Of a stretch of DNA of 37,174 nucleotides, positions 25,656 to 33,492 are shown piece by piece. Position 1 is the first letter of the stretch, and every line of letters starts with the position of its first letter. Source of the DNA: Planctomycetota bacterium (GTDB taxonomy: Bacteria; Planctomycetota; Phycisphaerae; SM23-33); NCBI GenBank assembly GCA_026693065.1, contig JAPLNA010000231.1, positions 1 through 37,174 of the forward strand. The letters run 5' to 3'. A model generated the notes under the pieces. The model ran no database searches, was not told the DNA's origin, and saw only the letters and a list, made by a program, of their open reading frames with translations. The translations under genes were made by a program, and so were the position numbers.

Positions 25656-26102
25656 CGGCTCGGAGCGAGACACTCAGCCACAAAGGGCCCGGCGATGCCT
25701 CGAATCTCCGGTTCCCGGCCGCCACCAAAGGAGCCCGTACCCAGTAGCCGGTGGTCAGGCGGAAACGGGATCCACTCCCAAGGAACGGCATTCCAAACGT
25801 CGCGCACACGGTGGCCGTTCGCGGGGGACCCGTCGGCGGTTCCCCCTGCACCCCCTTCCCCGGCCCACACACGCCAGAACAACGGAACGCCCGATCGTCG
25901 CGCGACATGCCCTTCCCGCTCCGTGGGGGGCGGTGTGGGCCGGGAAGAGGGGTTTGGGGAGAGCGTCCGCACGCTCTCCCCATGTCTCCGGTTGGTTGGG
26001 GCGCGGCTGGACCAAGGATTCTTGGCTGCCTGAAGTTTGGACTTTGCCTTTCCCATTTCCCCATGCCCCGAATCCCGGTCTTCTAATACGTTTCCATTCG
26101 TG
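25656..26102. other. Gene-free interval with hairpins
   Basis: There is no gene here that I can support: short frames exist on both strands but none has a family signature or a good start. It contains a stray heptamer unit (AGTAGCCGG near 25744), a 20-base inverted repeat (25851-25870 with 25933-25952) and the perfect hairpin at 25955-25982. Convergent transcription from both sides would end here. Confidence 0.6.
25851..25982. repeat. MITE-like inverted repeats
   Basis: CCCCCTTCCCCGGCCCACAC at 25851-25870 matches the reverse complement of 25933-25952 with two or three mismatches. Directly after it, TGGGGAGAGCGT (25955-25966) and ACGCTCTCCCCA (25971-25982) form a perfect 12-bp hairpin with a CCGC loop. 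The hairpin is strong enough to act as a bidirectional terminator for the converging genes, though no T run follows on either strand. Confidence 0.65.
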
Positions 26103-26136
26103 TCATTCGCGTTCATTCGTGACGTTCGTGGTTTTC
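26096..26136. repeat. Degenerate ATTCGTGTC repeats at a gene end
   Basis: Four imperfect units of about 9-10 bases (ATTCGTGTC, ATTCGCGTTC, ATTCGTGACG, TTCGTGG) run through the stop codon of the minus-strand lipoprotein gene. They encode its last residues (TTNVTNERE). The style is like the nonamer array at 105-130. Confidence 0.7.
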
Positions 26137-26627
26137 TTTGCCGGCTCCTGCGGCGGCCCCAGGCTCCCCTTCCCCGGCGCGAGGGCTGCCCCCATTCGCT
26201 CCAGCCGCCCCTGCGCGGTCCTGGCGGCCTGGCTGGCGGGGAACTCCGCCATCAGCTTGCGATACTCGCCCGCGGCGGCCTCGACGGCGCCTCGCTTCTC
26301 CAAACAGTAGCCCAGCCAGAACCACGACTTGCTCGCCCGGTCAACATCCCCGGCCTGGCGGAACTGTCCGACGAGCTTGGCAAAGGCCCCCTCGGCCTTG
26401 GCGTACTGGCCTGCGTCCACCATCGCCACCGCCGCGTCGTACGCCCCCATCCCCCGCGCGTCGGCCACGCCCGCGTCGATGCTCTTGACGCCCGGCTCGG
26501 GCCCCAACGCCCACGGGCGGAAATGGCTCTCACCCGTTCTTTCCATAGCCGCCTGGCAGCCGCCCAGGGCCGCCAGGGCAGCGGCCAGCAACGTCAGGAT
26601 CAGTTTGTCTCGAAGGTTACCCGGCAT
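26103..26627 (-). CDS. Lipoprotein with TPR-like helices
   Basis: A 174-residue exported protein. A signal peptide with lipobox LAALGGC (C24) predicts lipid anchoring. Residues about 60-150 (YDAAVAMVDAGQYAKAEGAFAKLV, RASKSWFWLGYCLEKRGAVEAAAGEYRKLMAEFP) form two or three tetratricopeptide-like hairpins of the YbgF/BamD sort, a protein-protein interaction scaffold. The final nine residues are encoded by tandem repeats and are probably not conserved. The start overlaps the end of the upstream coiled-coil gene by about 11 bases, so the two are co-translated. It belongs to the ECF sigma factor operon and may take part in the same envelope signal. Confidence 0.85.
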   Translation of the reverse strand: MPGNLRDKLILTLLAAALAALGGCQAAMERTGESHFRPWALGPEPGVKSIDAGVADARGMGAYDAAVAMVDAGQYAKAEGAFAKLVGQFRQAGDVDRASKSWFWLGYCLEKRGAVEAAAGEYRKLMAEFPASQAARTAQGRLERMGAALAPGKGSLGPPQEPAKKTTNVTNERE

Positions 26628-27702
26628 TGTCGGCTCCGCCCAAAATCAGGTTCGCCTCCACCAGCCACCCCCGCAAGGGCTCCGAATCCGTCAGCGCCAG
26701 GGCCTGCTCGACCTGATCGGCCACGTGCCTGTCGCGAACGACGTCCAGGTACTTCCGGCACTCGCTGGGGTTCTTGGCGTCCACCAGGTCCAGCCGGGTG
26801 AACAGGTCCTCGATCGTGGTGACGGCCTCTCGCAGCTTGCCCGCGCGAGGCAGGTCGGCGGCGTCAGGGCGGCGGTCCAGCATTCGCCGTGTGCGAGCGG
26901 CGGCCTGCATCACCTCCACCCGCCCCGCGCCGGGCTTCGCCGGGCCCGCCGCGTCCAGGTACGCCTTCCTCGCCGCCGCCAGCACGATCGCCTGCGACGC
27001 CCGCCCGCGCTGCAGTTCCGCCCGCGCCTTGGCCTCCCCCGCCACCGCGTCGGCGTGCATCTGACGCAACTGGGCCGTCTCATCCGTCAACGCCTGCTGA
27101 ACCCGCTTGAGCTTGGCGGCCGTCACTTCCCCCTCGCCCCGCGCCTGCTTGAGCCGGTCCTCGATCTTCGCCTTTTCCGTCTCCGCCGCCGCCAGCCGCC
27201 CCTGCACCTCCACCTGCTGCCGCCGCGATTCCTCCAGGGCCGCCTGCGACTCCTCCACTCGCTTGCTCGCGGAGGCCAATTCCACCTTGCCCTTCGCCAC
27301 CGTCGCCCACATGTCGGCGAGGCCCTTGTCCCTTTCTTCCAGCACCCTCGCCACCTGCTGGGCCGCGACCTTCTCCGCGGCCGCCAGCTCGCCCTTCAGC
27401 CGTTCGATCTCGCCTGACGGGGCCGGGGCCGTCTGCGTCCCCTCCGCCCGAGGCGGCGCCACGGCGACGTCCCGGACCTTGTCGGGCCCGAGGAAGACCA
27501 GCCCCGCCGTCGCCGCCAGCAGCACCCCCGCCGCCATCGCGGGCGCCCACCGCCACAACCCGCCGCCCCCGCGCGGGGGTGTTTGGCTCGGGCGTTCCGG
27601 GACGAACGCGCCCGGGGCCGACCCACCCGCCGCCTCCTGGGCGCCCCAACGCCGAAGCAGCCCTTCCAGCCGCTCGTTCGTGTTGTCGCGTTCGTCGCTC
27701 AT
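26617..27702 (-). CDS. Membrane-anchored coiled-coil protein, candidate anti-sigma factor
   Basis: A 361-residue protein with a short cytosolic N-terminus (1-50, including RLEGLLRRWGAQE), one membrane segment at about 51-72 (WAPAMAAGVLLAATAGLVFLG), then a long Ala/Glu/Lys/Arg coiled coil at about 95-245 and a helical C-terminus (about 265-361). There is no Cys/His zinc motif of the usual anti-sigma domain. It lies 67 bases downstream of an ECF sigma gene on the same strand, the normal place for the cognate anti-sigma, so that role is inferred from position and topology. The periplasmic coiled coil would be the sensor part. Moderately sure of gene and topology, unsure of function. Confidence 0.8.
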   Translation of the reverse strand: MSDERDNTNERLEGLLRRWGAQEAAGGSAPGAFVPERPSQTPPRGGGGLWRWAPAMAAGVLLAATAGLVFLGPDKVRDVAVAPPRAEGTQTAPAPSGEIERLKGELAAAEKVAAQQVARVLEERDKGLADMWATVAKGKVELASASKRVEESQAALEESRRQQVEVQGRLAAAETEKAKIEDRLKQARGEGEVTAAKLKRVQQALTDETAQLRQMHADAVAGEAKARAELQRGRASQAIVLAAARKAYLDAAGPAKPGAGRVEVMQAAARTRRMLDRRPDAADLPRAGKLREAVTTIEDLFTRLDLVDAKNPSECRKYLDVVRDRHVADQVEQALALTDSEPLRGWLVEANLILGGADNAG

Positions 27703-27769
27703 ATCGTCATCCGCAATTCTATATCCGCCCGGCCCGCCGTTCGCGCAGCGGGCCAGGGAGAAATCCGCG

Positions 27770-28339
27770 TCACGGGGCGGCGTCGGCCGCCAGGAAACCT
27801 TTCCCCCGCATGCACTCGAGCAGCTTGGCGTGGGCCTCGGTGAGCCGGCTGCGAACCGTCGCCTCGGGCATCCCGATCGCCTCGCCCACCCCCCGCGTCG
27901 TCCGCCCCTCGACGTACCGCAGCCGCACCAGCCGGGCCAACTCCTCCGGCAACGCCGACACGCACCCCGCCACCGCCTGCAATTCCTCTCCCGCGGCGGC
28001 CGTCTCGCCGGGGTTGTCGTACGTCGCGAACATCTCCTCGGCCAGTTCCGGGTCCATGCAGTCAGCCGGCTTGCGCTTCCCCCAATGCCGCCGCACCACG
28101 TTGCGAGCGATCGCCCCCACCCACGTCAGGAACTCGCCTTTCCGCGCGTCATACGTCTTGAGCCCCTTGAACGCCCGGGAGAAAGTCTCCTGGGTCAGGT
28201 CCTCGGCATCGGCGTCGCCGGCCCCGCTCCGCATGAAAAACGCCTTCACGCGTCCGGCATGGGCGTCATACAGCCCGCCGAACGCCGCCGCGTCGCCCGC
28301 CAGCACTCGCGCCACAAATTGGTTATCCCGCTTGCTCAC
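27770..28339 (-). CDS. ECF-type RNA polymerase sigma factor
   Basis: A 189-residue sigma-70-family ECF factor. Region 2 covers about residues 8-78, with DAEDLTQETFSRAFKGLKTYD (the DLxQETF helix that contacts polymerase and -10 DNA) and FLTWVGAIARNVVRRH. Region 4 covers about 120-178, with LPEELARLVRLRYVEGRTT, then GVGEAIGMPEATVRSRLTEAHAKL as the -35-binding helix-turn-helix. Region 3 is missing, as is normal for ECF. The linker has a Pro/Glu stretch. It is first of three minus-strand genes and diverges from the exported DUF4159 gene, sharing a 115-base intergenic region that likely carries its own target promoter. Confidence 0.95.
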   Translation of the reverse strand: MSKRDNQFVARVLAGDAAAFGGLYDAHAGRVKAFFMRSGAGDADAEDLTQETFSRAFKGLKTYDARKGEFLTWVGAIARNVVRRHWGKRKPADCMDPELAEEMFATYDNPGETAAAGEELQAVAGCVSALPEELARLVRLRYVEGRTTRGVGEAIGMPEATVRSRLTEAHAKLLECMRGKGFLAADAAP

Positions 28340-28454
28340 GCTGCCAACATTCTCCCCATTCCCCCTCCCGGCGTCAACGCCGCAGGTTCATCCTTGACGC
28401 CGACCGTCCCACTTGATTTGGGGGTTCGCGCGAGCGTATGGTTGAAGTGGAAAG

Positions 28455-30701
28455 ATGGGTGACGATATGTGTGGCAAAGCGACGGCGGCGGCCCTGACGG
28501 CCTGTGCGATCATATCAGCCCTCATTCTCTCCACGGCCCTGGCATGCAACGTCGCGCCTCCGCTGCCCCGGGATGTACTCGACGCGGCCAATGCCGCCGA
28601 AGGGAACCCGCCGGACGACGACGCCGTAATGATGGCGATCGAAAAGGGGAAGGCCTTCCTGTTTGCCACCCAGAACCCCGACGGCACCTGGGGCAGCGGC
28701 ACGCCGGGAGCCAGTGACACGACGGCCATCGTCGCGGAGGCCCTGTTCCGGTGCGGCGTAAAGTTCAGCGACAAGCGAATCGAACCGGCCATCACGTGGC
28801 TGGAGAAGAACAAGCCCGCGGAGGCTTCGCCTGCCTTGCGAGACCTTCTGGCAGGGGAGTTGAGGCGGTACTATGGGGGGCGGTCGCTGTTCGATCGACG
28901 GTTCCCTGCGAACCTTCGCAATGGCGGCTGCGGAAAGATGGCCGCCGATCCCCCGCCGGGCCCGCCGCCCGGGGAACAGGTCTGGACCGTCCTTGCCCTG
29001 CAAGCGGCCGAACGGGCCGGCAGGGAAGTGCTTCCGGAGATCTGGAAGGATGTGGCGGCGTATTGGCGGCGGCGGGTGGGCCCGGACGGCAAGTGCACGC
29101 GGGGCGGGATTTCCGCCTGGGCGTTGTCCGAAACCGCGACGGCGATCATGGCCATCCGATTGTGTGCCGAACGGACCGATCCAGGCCCATTCCCCCCGGC
29201 CGCCGGGAACGCCGCCCGGCAGCAGGATCTTCCGAGCCTGGCCTTCCTGGACGGGGCGTTCGCCGACTGGCCCGCCAATGCCGACAACGCTGCCCGAGAC
29301 GTGCCCACCAACGCTTACCTGATTCAGCAGGCCTGCCTGGCCACAGGACAATGGCGGCTGGGCGGACGTGAAGTCTGGCCTACCGCGGCCGCCGTCCTGC
29401 TGAAACTCCAGAAGCCCGACGGCTCCTGGCCGGGTACGTCGCCGCTGATCGCCACCGCCCACGCGTTGGACTTCCTGGCTGTCACCCGCCTGCCGCTGGT
29501 CGTCGCCCACCTGCAATACGACGGCGACTGGAACAACCGCCCCCTCGCCATGGCGAATCTGACCACATGGGTTTCGGGCAACCTCTGCAACATGCCCATG
29601 TCGTGGCGGGTGCTCGACGCACACTCGCTGCCCGCGGCCGACCCGGCGCCGACCGTCCTGTTGATCACCGGAACGACCGCCCCAAAGTTCACGCCTGAGG
29701 ATCTGGCCGCCCTCCGCACGTATGTCCAGCGAGGCGGCATGATCTTCAGTTGCACCGAGGGTAAGGGCGACGGTTTCGCCAAAGGCATCCGCCAGGCATA
29801 CGGCCAGATATTCCCCGAGTACGAACCGGCCCCCTGCCCCGAAGATCATCCGGTCTATCGGTTGGCAGGGGACTCTTCGGCGAAACGCCTGCCTCTCCAG
29901 GCCATCACCAACGGCCCGCGAATACTGGCGATCCACTGCGACGACGACCTGCCCCTGCACTGGCAGAAGAACGATTGGCAAACCGACGGCCGCCGGGCCT
30001 TCGAGGTTGCCTACAGCGCATGGGTCGGCAAGTCGCGCATGAGTTGGAACCAGGCCCCACAGCGATGGCCCGCCCAAACGAAGTTCACCCCGACGGCAAC
30101 CGTCACGCTCCTCCGCGTCCGGCACGCCGGGCGGTGGGACGTCGAGCCGCTGGCCTGTGAACGATTCGCCCGCGAGATGGCCTTGCGGCACCAGGTGAAG
30201 GTGAACCTCCCCCCCGCCGTCACCGCCGATAAACTCCCGGGCCGGGGGGGCGTGCTGGCCTTTCTCTCCGGCACCGGGCCGTTACAACTGGCCCCCGCTG
30301 AAGCCGCGGGCCTGAAGGCCTTCCTCGCCGGCGGCGGCACGCTGCTGGTCGAGGCCGTCGGTGGGGATGAGGCCTTCGCCTCCTCGGCCAAAGACACTCT
30401 TTCCCAGTTCTACGGCCCCCAGGCCCTTAAGCCCCTTCCCGACGACAGCCCGATCCTCCCCCCCATTGCGAATATCTTCTCTACGGGCGAATGGGAACGC
30501 CGGCACGGCTACAAGACCCAACCCCGTCTGTCCGCCATCGTTCTCGATGGCCGTGCGGCGGCCTTCTTCAGCCCCGCCGACATCACGGCCGCCCTGCTGG
30601 GTCAGGCCTACACCCCCTCCGCCGGCTACCGCCCCGAGTTGGCCTTCGACATCCTCCGCAACCTCCTCCTGCACTCCGCCGGCGGCCAAAGCCCCCGATA
30701 G
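28455..30701 (+). CDS. Exported cyclase-fold (alpha-toroid) plus DUF4159 protein
   Basis: A 748-residue protein with a signal peptide (about 1-31, AxA-type site ALAC). Residues about 55-350 have the repeat pattern of squalene-hopene cyclase or prenyltransferase-like alpha-toroids: AIEKGKAFLFATQNPDGTWG, VWTVLALQAAER, KLQKPDGSWPG. The acid DxDD motif of true cyclases is not seen, so it is probably a binding fold. Residues about 352-560 are a DUF4159 domain, starting LQYDGDWNNRP and including LAALRTYVQRGGMIFSC. The rest (about 595-700) looks like a second, glutamine-amidotransferase-type Rossmann region, with LKAFLAGGGTLLVEA similar to the DUF4159 motif. Such exported proteins are common in planctomycetes, and function is unknown. 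ATG 28467 is an alternative start that leaves the signal peptide intact. Confidence 0.88.
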   Translation: MGDDMCGKATAAALTACAIISALILSTALACNVAPPLPRDVLDAANAAEGNPPDDDAVMMAIEKGKAFLFATQNPDGTWGSGTPGASDTTAIVAEALFRCGVKFSDKRIEPAITWLEKNKPAEASPALRDLLAGELRRYYGGRSLFDRRFPANLRNGGCGKMAADPPPGPPPGEQVWTVLALQAAERAGREVLPEIWKDVAAYWRRRVGPDGKCTRGGISAWALSETATAIMAIRLCAERTDPGPFPPAAGNAARQQDLPSLAFLDGAFADWPANADNAARDVPTNAYLIQQACLATGQWRLGGREVWPTAAAVLLKLQKPDGSWPGTSPLIATAHALDFLAVTRLPLVVAHLQYDGDWNNRPLAMANLTTWVSGNLCNMPMSWRVLDAHSLPAADPAPTVLLITGTTAPKFTPEDLAALRTYVQRGGMIFSCTEGKGDGFAKGIRQAYGQIFPEYEPAPCPEDHPVYRLAGDSSAKRLPLQAITNGPRILAIHCDDDLPLHWQKNDWQTDGRRAFEVAYSAWVGKSRMSWNQAPQRWPAQTKFTPTATVTLLRVRHAGRWDVEPLACERFAREMALRHQVKVNLPPAVTADKLPGRGGVLAFLSGTGPLQLAPAEAAGLKAFLAGGGTLLVEAVGGDEAFASSAKDTLSQFYGPQALKPLPDDSPILPPIANIFSTGEWERRHGYKTQPRLSAIVLDGRAAAFFSPADITAALLGQAYTPSAGYRPELAFDILRNLLLHSAGGQSPR

Positions 30702-30717
30702 ACGTCTTTCTCTTGCC

Positions 30718-30750
30718 CGACGCGGGAACTTTTCCCGCCCCGGGGCGTCG
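30718..30750. other. Stem-loop between genes
   Basis: CGACGC at 30718-30723 pairs with GCGTCG at 30745-30750, enclosing GCGGGAA (30722-30728) and TTCCCGC (30732-30738) around a 3-base loop. Outer and inner stems overlap, so alternative folds are possible. It may serve as terminator for the DUF4159 gene or as leader of the next operon. There is no T run. Confidence 0.4.
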
Positions 30751-30822
30751 AAGGGGGTATGACGGGCGCCCCGCCGAGCGGGCGCGAGGATGCGGACGCC
30801 CGAAACCACGAAGGAGAACGCC

Positions 30823-32103
30823 ATGAACGGGATACGAAGTGTCTGGACGCTGACGGCGGCGGTCCTGCTGCTGGCCGCGGCGCCGGCCGGGGCGAGAATC
30901 AAACTCACCGCCCTGCCCGAACGCGACCGCGTCGAGATCCAGCTCGATAACGGGCAATTCACCCTGGTCGAGGAAGAGCGGATCATCCCCCTGCTCAAGA
31001 GCACCCTCCAGACGGGCAACAACAAGATCGACTTCAGTTGGTCCAACACCCAGATCAACAAGGACTCGATCCAGTTCCGCCCCATCGCGATCATGGACGA
31101 CGGCAAGGCCCGCCCGATCGCCGTCGTGAAGGGCCAACCCGAGGTGGCCGTCATCAACGTCTCCTACCCGCCCAACGAAAACGCCCTCGTCTGGGAGGTC
31201 TACGCCGCCAGCGGTTATGCCGTGAAGGTCCGCGTGAGCTATCTCATCAGCAACCTGACGCGGCTGTTCCAGTACAAGGCCCTGACCAACCGCGCCGAGA
31301 CCGAGCTGGACCTGACCAAGTACATTCAGTTGCGGAACTACTCCGGGGAAGACTTCGGCAACGTCGGCGTGTGGATGAGCTTCGCCGACCGCCTGCTGGA
31401 CCCGCGGTCGGTCGGGCAGCAGGAAGACATCAAGATGCAGTTGTACCACTTCGCGAAGGTGCCGATCGTCAAGACGTACACGTTCGACTGGTACCGCTTC
31501 GGCGCCCTCGACAAGGACCGCCCGTTCTGCTCGAAGGTGCTGATGCACTACGAGCTGACCAACGACAAGGCCAACGCCCTGGGGCTCGTGCCGCTGGAGC
31601 CCGGGAAGGTCCGCATTTACATCCAGGACTCCCGCGGCGGCGAGGCGTTCCTGGGCGAGGACTGGGGCGCCCTGACGCCCATCGGCTCGAAGATGCGCCT
31701 GTTCGTCGGGCAGGCCAAGGACATCGTCTGCCAGCGATCCGTCGAGATGAAGGAATTCCGCGGCATCCGAGGCGACCTGTTCAACCTGGAGGTGCGGATC
31801 CGCTACGAGATCGAGAACTTCAAGCCGGCTCCGGCCCGGCTGGACATGATCGAACAGCTCAACGCCCTGGCCGACGAGTTCGCGACGCCCAGCGCGCGGC
31901 ACGGGGAGGTCGAGTGGCAGCAGGACGGCGGCACGAGCCAGGAGATCCGCTTCTCCCGCGAGTACGGCGGGAGCAACCCGGTCCTCCACGTCGATCTGCC
32001 AGCGCGTCCGAAGGCTGACGAAAAGGACGACGCCGGCAAGCCCAAGGAAGTCAAAAAGACCGTCGTGAAGTTCGCCTTCACGATCAAGAACCTCTGGAAG
32101 TGA
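30823..32103 (+). CDS. Exported DUF4139-like protein A
   Basis: A 426-residue protein. The start at 30823 (MNGIRSVW) has AAGGAGA seven bases upstream; an in-frame ATG at 30790 would add 11 residues before the signal peptide. The signal peptide ends near AAAPAGA. The body is beta-rich and follows the layout of the two downstream paralogues: FTLVEEERIIPL, VWEVYAASGYAVKVRVSYLIS, YIQLRNYSGEDFGNVGVWMSF (their equivalent is RVSNNSGEEFENAEVRLIV), then a closing VVKFAFTIKNLWK. This resembles DUF4139 (mucoidy-inhibitor MuiA-like) exported proteins. Its role in the envelope is unknown. It ends 11 bases before the next start with a GAGGAG in between, so the three genes form one operon. Confidence 0.82.
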   Translation: MNGIRSVWTLTAAVLLLAAAPAGARIKLTALPERDRVEIQLDNGQFTLVEEERIIPLLKSTLQTGNNKIDFSWSNTQINKDSIQFRPIAIMDDGKARPIAVVKGQPEVAVINVSYPPNENALVWEVYAASGYAVKVRVSYLISNLTRLFQYKALTNRAETELDLTKYIQLRNYSGEDFGNVGVWMSFADRLLDPRSVGQQEDIKMQLYHFAKVPIVKTYTFDWYRFGALDKDRPFCSKVLMHYELTNDKANALGLVPLEPGKVRIYIQDSRGGEAFLGEDWGALTPIGSKMRLFVGQAKDIVCQRSVEMKEFRGIRGDLFNLEVRIRYEIENFKPAPARLDMIEQLNALADEFATPSARHGEVEWQQDGGTSQEIRFSREYGGSNPVLHVDLPARPKADEKDDAGKPKEVKKTVVKFAFTIKNLWK

Positions 32104-32114
32104 GGAGACCCGCC

Positions 32115-33488
32115 ATGAATCGCACAACGATAGCATCCCTGCTGATCGCGGCCGTGCTGGCGCCGGCGGGCCTGGCGGCGGGTAAGAACGTCGACCTGGT
32201 CACCCTGCCCTCGCGCCAGTCGGTCCAACTGACGATCTACAACTCCGAGGACATCACGCTCGTCAAGGAAACGCGGTTCCTGACGTTCAAGAAAGGCGTC
32301 AACCGCATGCAGTTCGCCTGGACCAACACGCTGATCGACCCGACGAGCATCGAGCTGGTCCCGTTGGAGCAGAAAGACAAGATCGAGGTCCTCTCCACGA
32401 TCTTCCCGGGGCAGAAACCCCAGCACCTGATCTGGAACGTCAAGAGCGACTTCAGCGGGATGGCCAAGGTGGAGGTCAGTTACTTCATCAGCGGGCTGAC
32501 GTGGCAGATGGACTACACGGCCGTGTGCAATCCCGACGAGACCAACCTGCGGTTCCGGGGGTTCGTGCGGGTGTCCAACAACTCCGGCGAGGAGTTCGAG
32601 AACGCCGAGGTGCGGCTGATCGTCGGAACGATCAACCTGGTCGAAAAGGTCGCCGAACTGGCGCGGCGATACGGCATCCGGCCGCCCGAGAAGGCGTCCG
32701 AGGAGTATGAGGGACTGAAGAAAGAGGCGATGCGGAGGTCGATGGACGCGGCGGAGATGCCGCCCGCCGAGCCGGCCGCGGCGCCCGTCGTGACGGCCCC
32801 CAAGCAGATCGTCAAGGAAGGGCTCAGCGAATACTTCATGTTCTCCGTGCCGGGCACCGAGACCATCCCCAACGGGTGGAGCAAGCGGATGCAGGCCCTC
32901 GACGCCGAGGACGTCAAGTTTGACATCGTCCACCGCGTCCGCGCCTACCAGTATGGCCCGTGGCCGGTGCGGTTCTTCATCTTCACCAACGACACCGACC
33001 ACAAGCTGGGCGAGGGCCCGCTGCCCGACGGACTCGTGCGGGTCTTCCGCGAGAATGCCCGCGGGGGCCTGGCGTATCTGGGCGAGCAGCAGGTCAACTA
33101 CGTGCCCATCAAGGCCAAGGCCGAGATCAACCTCGGGCCCGATCGCCTGGTCGTCTATGAGCGGCGCCAGGTCAAGGACGAGCGGACGGACTTCCACTTC
33201 CGCCGTGACGACCAGGGGCGCGAGTGGGTGGACGGCTGGAACGAGGAGCAGAGCTGGAACGATGAGGTCCGCAACTACACCGGCAAGGACCTGGTGCTGG
33301 AACTGCGGCTGCAGTACGAAGGCCACGCCGACTTCCGCTCCGAGGCCCAGACGAAGCTTTTCGACATCAAGACGGTGGAGGCCCTGCTGACCGTGAAGGC
33401 CGGCGAGTCGCGGACGTATCCCGGCTCGGTGAAGTACCACAACGGAGTCAACAAGACGCAAGACCGCGTCCAACTGATAGGCGGGTGA
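32115..33488 (+). CDS. Exported DUF4139-like protein B
   Basis: A 457-residue protein starting at 32115 with GAGGAG upstream. The signal peptide is cut near LAPAGLAAG. Then LPSRQSVQLTIYNSEDITLV, GLTWQMDYTAV and SGEEFENAEVRLIVGTINLV give the DUF4139-like core: an ordered beta domain with the GxxWxxxY signature. Residues about 195-230 are a charged, Ala/Pro-rich linker. The C-terminus has REWVDGWNEEQSWNDEVRNY and a terminal Ig-like strand region. It is nearly the same as protein C at 33493 in long stretches of DNA, while signal peptide and linker differ. Some relatives influence mucoid exopolysaccharide phenotypes; no such role can be read here. Confidence 0.87.
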   Translation: MNRTTIASLLIAAVLAPAGLAAGKNVDLVTLPSRQSVQLTIYNSEDITLVKETRFLTFKKGVNRMQFAWTNTLIDPTSIELVPLEQKDKIEVLSTIFPGQKPQHLIWNVKSDFSGMAKVEVSYFISGLTWQMDYTAVCNPDETNLRFRGFVRVSNNSGEEFENAEVRLIVGTINLVEKVAELARRYGIRPPEKASEEYEGLKKEAMRRSMDAAEMPPAEPAAAPVVTAPKQIVKEGLSEYFMFSVPGTETIPNGWSKRMQALDAEDVKFDIVHRVRAYQYGPWPVRFFIFTNDTDHKLGEGPLPDGLVRVFRENARGGLAYLGEQQVNYVPIKAKAEINLGPDRLVVYERRQVKDERTDFHFRRDDQGREWVDGWNEEQSWNDEVRNYTGKDLVLELRLQYEGHADFRSEAQTKLFDIKTVEALLTVKAGESRTYPGSVKYHNGVNKTQDRVQLIGG

Positions 33489-33492
33489 AACC

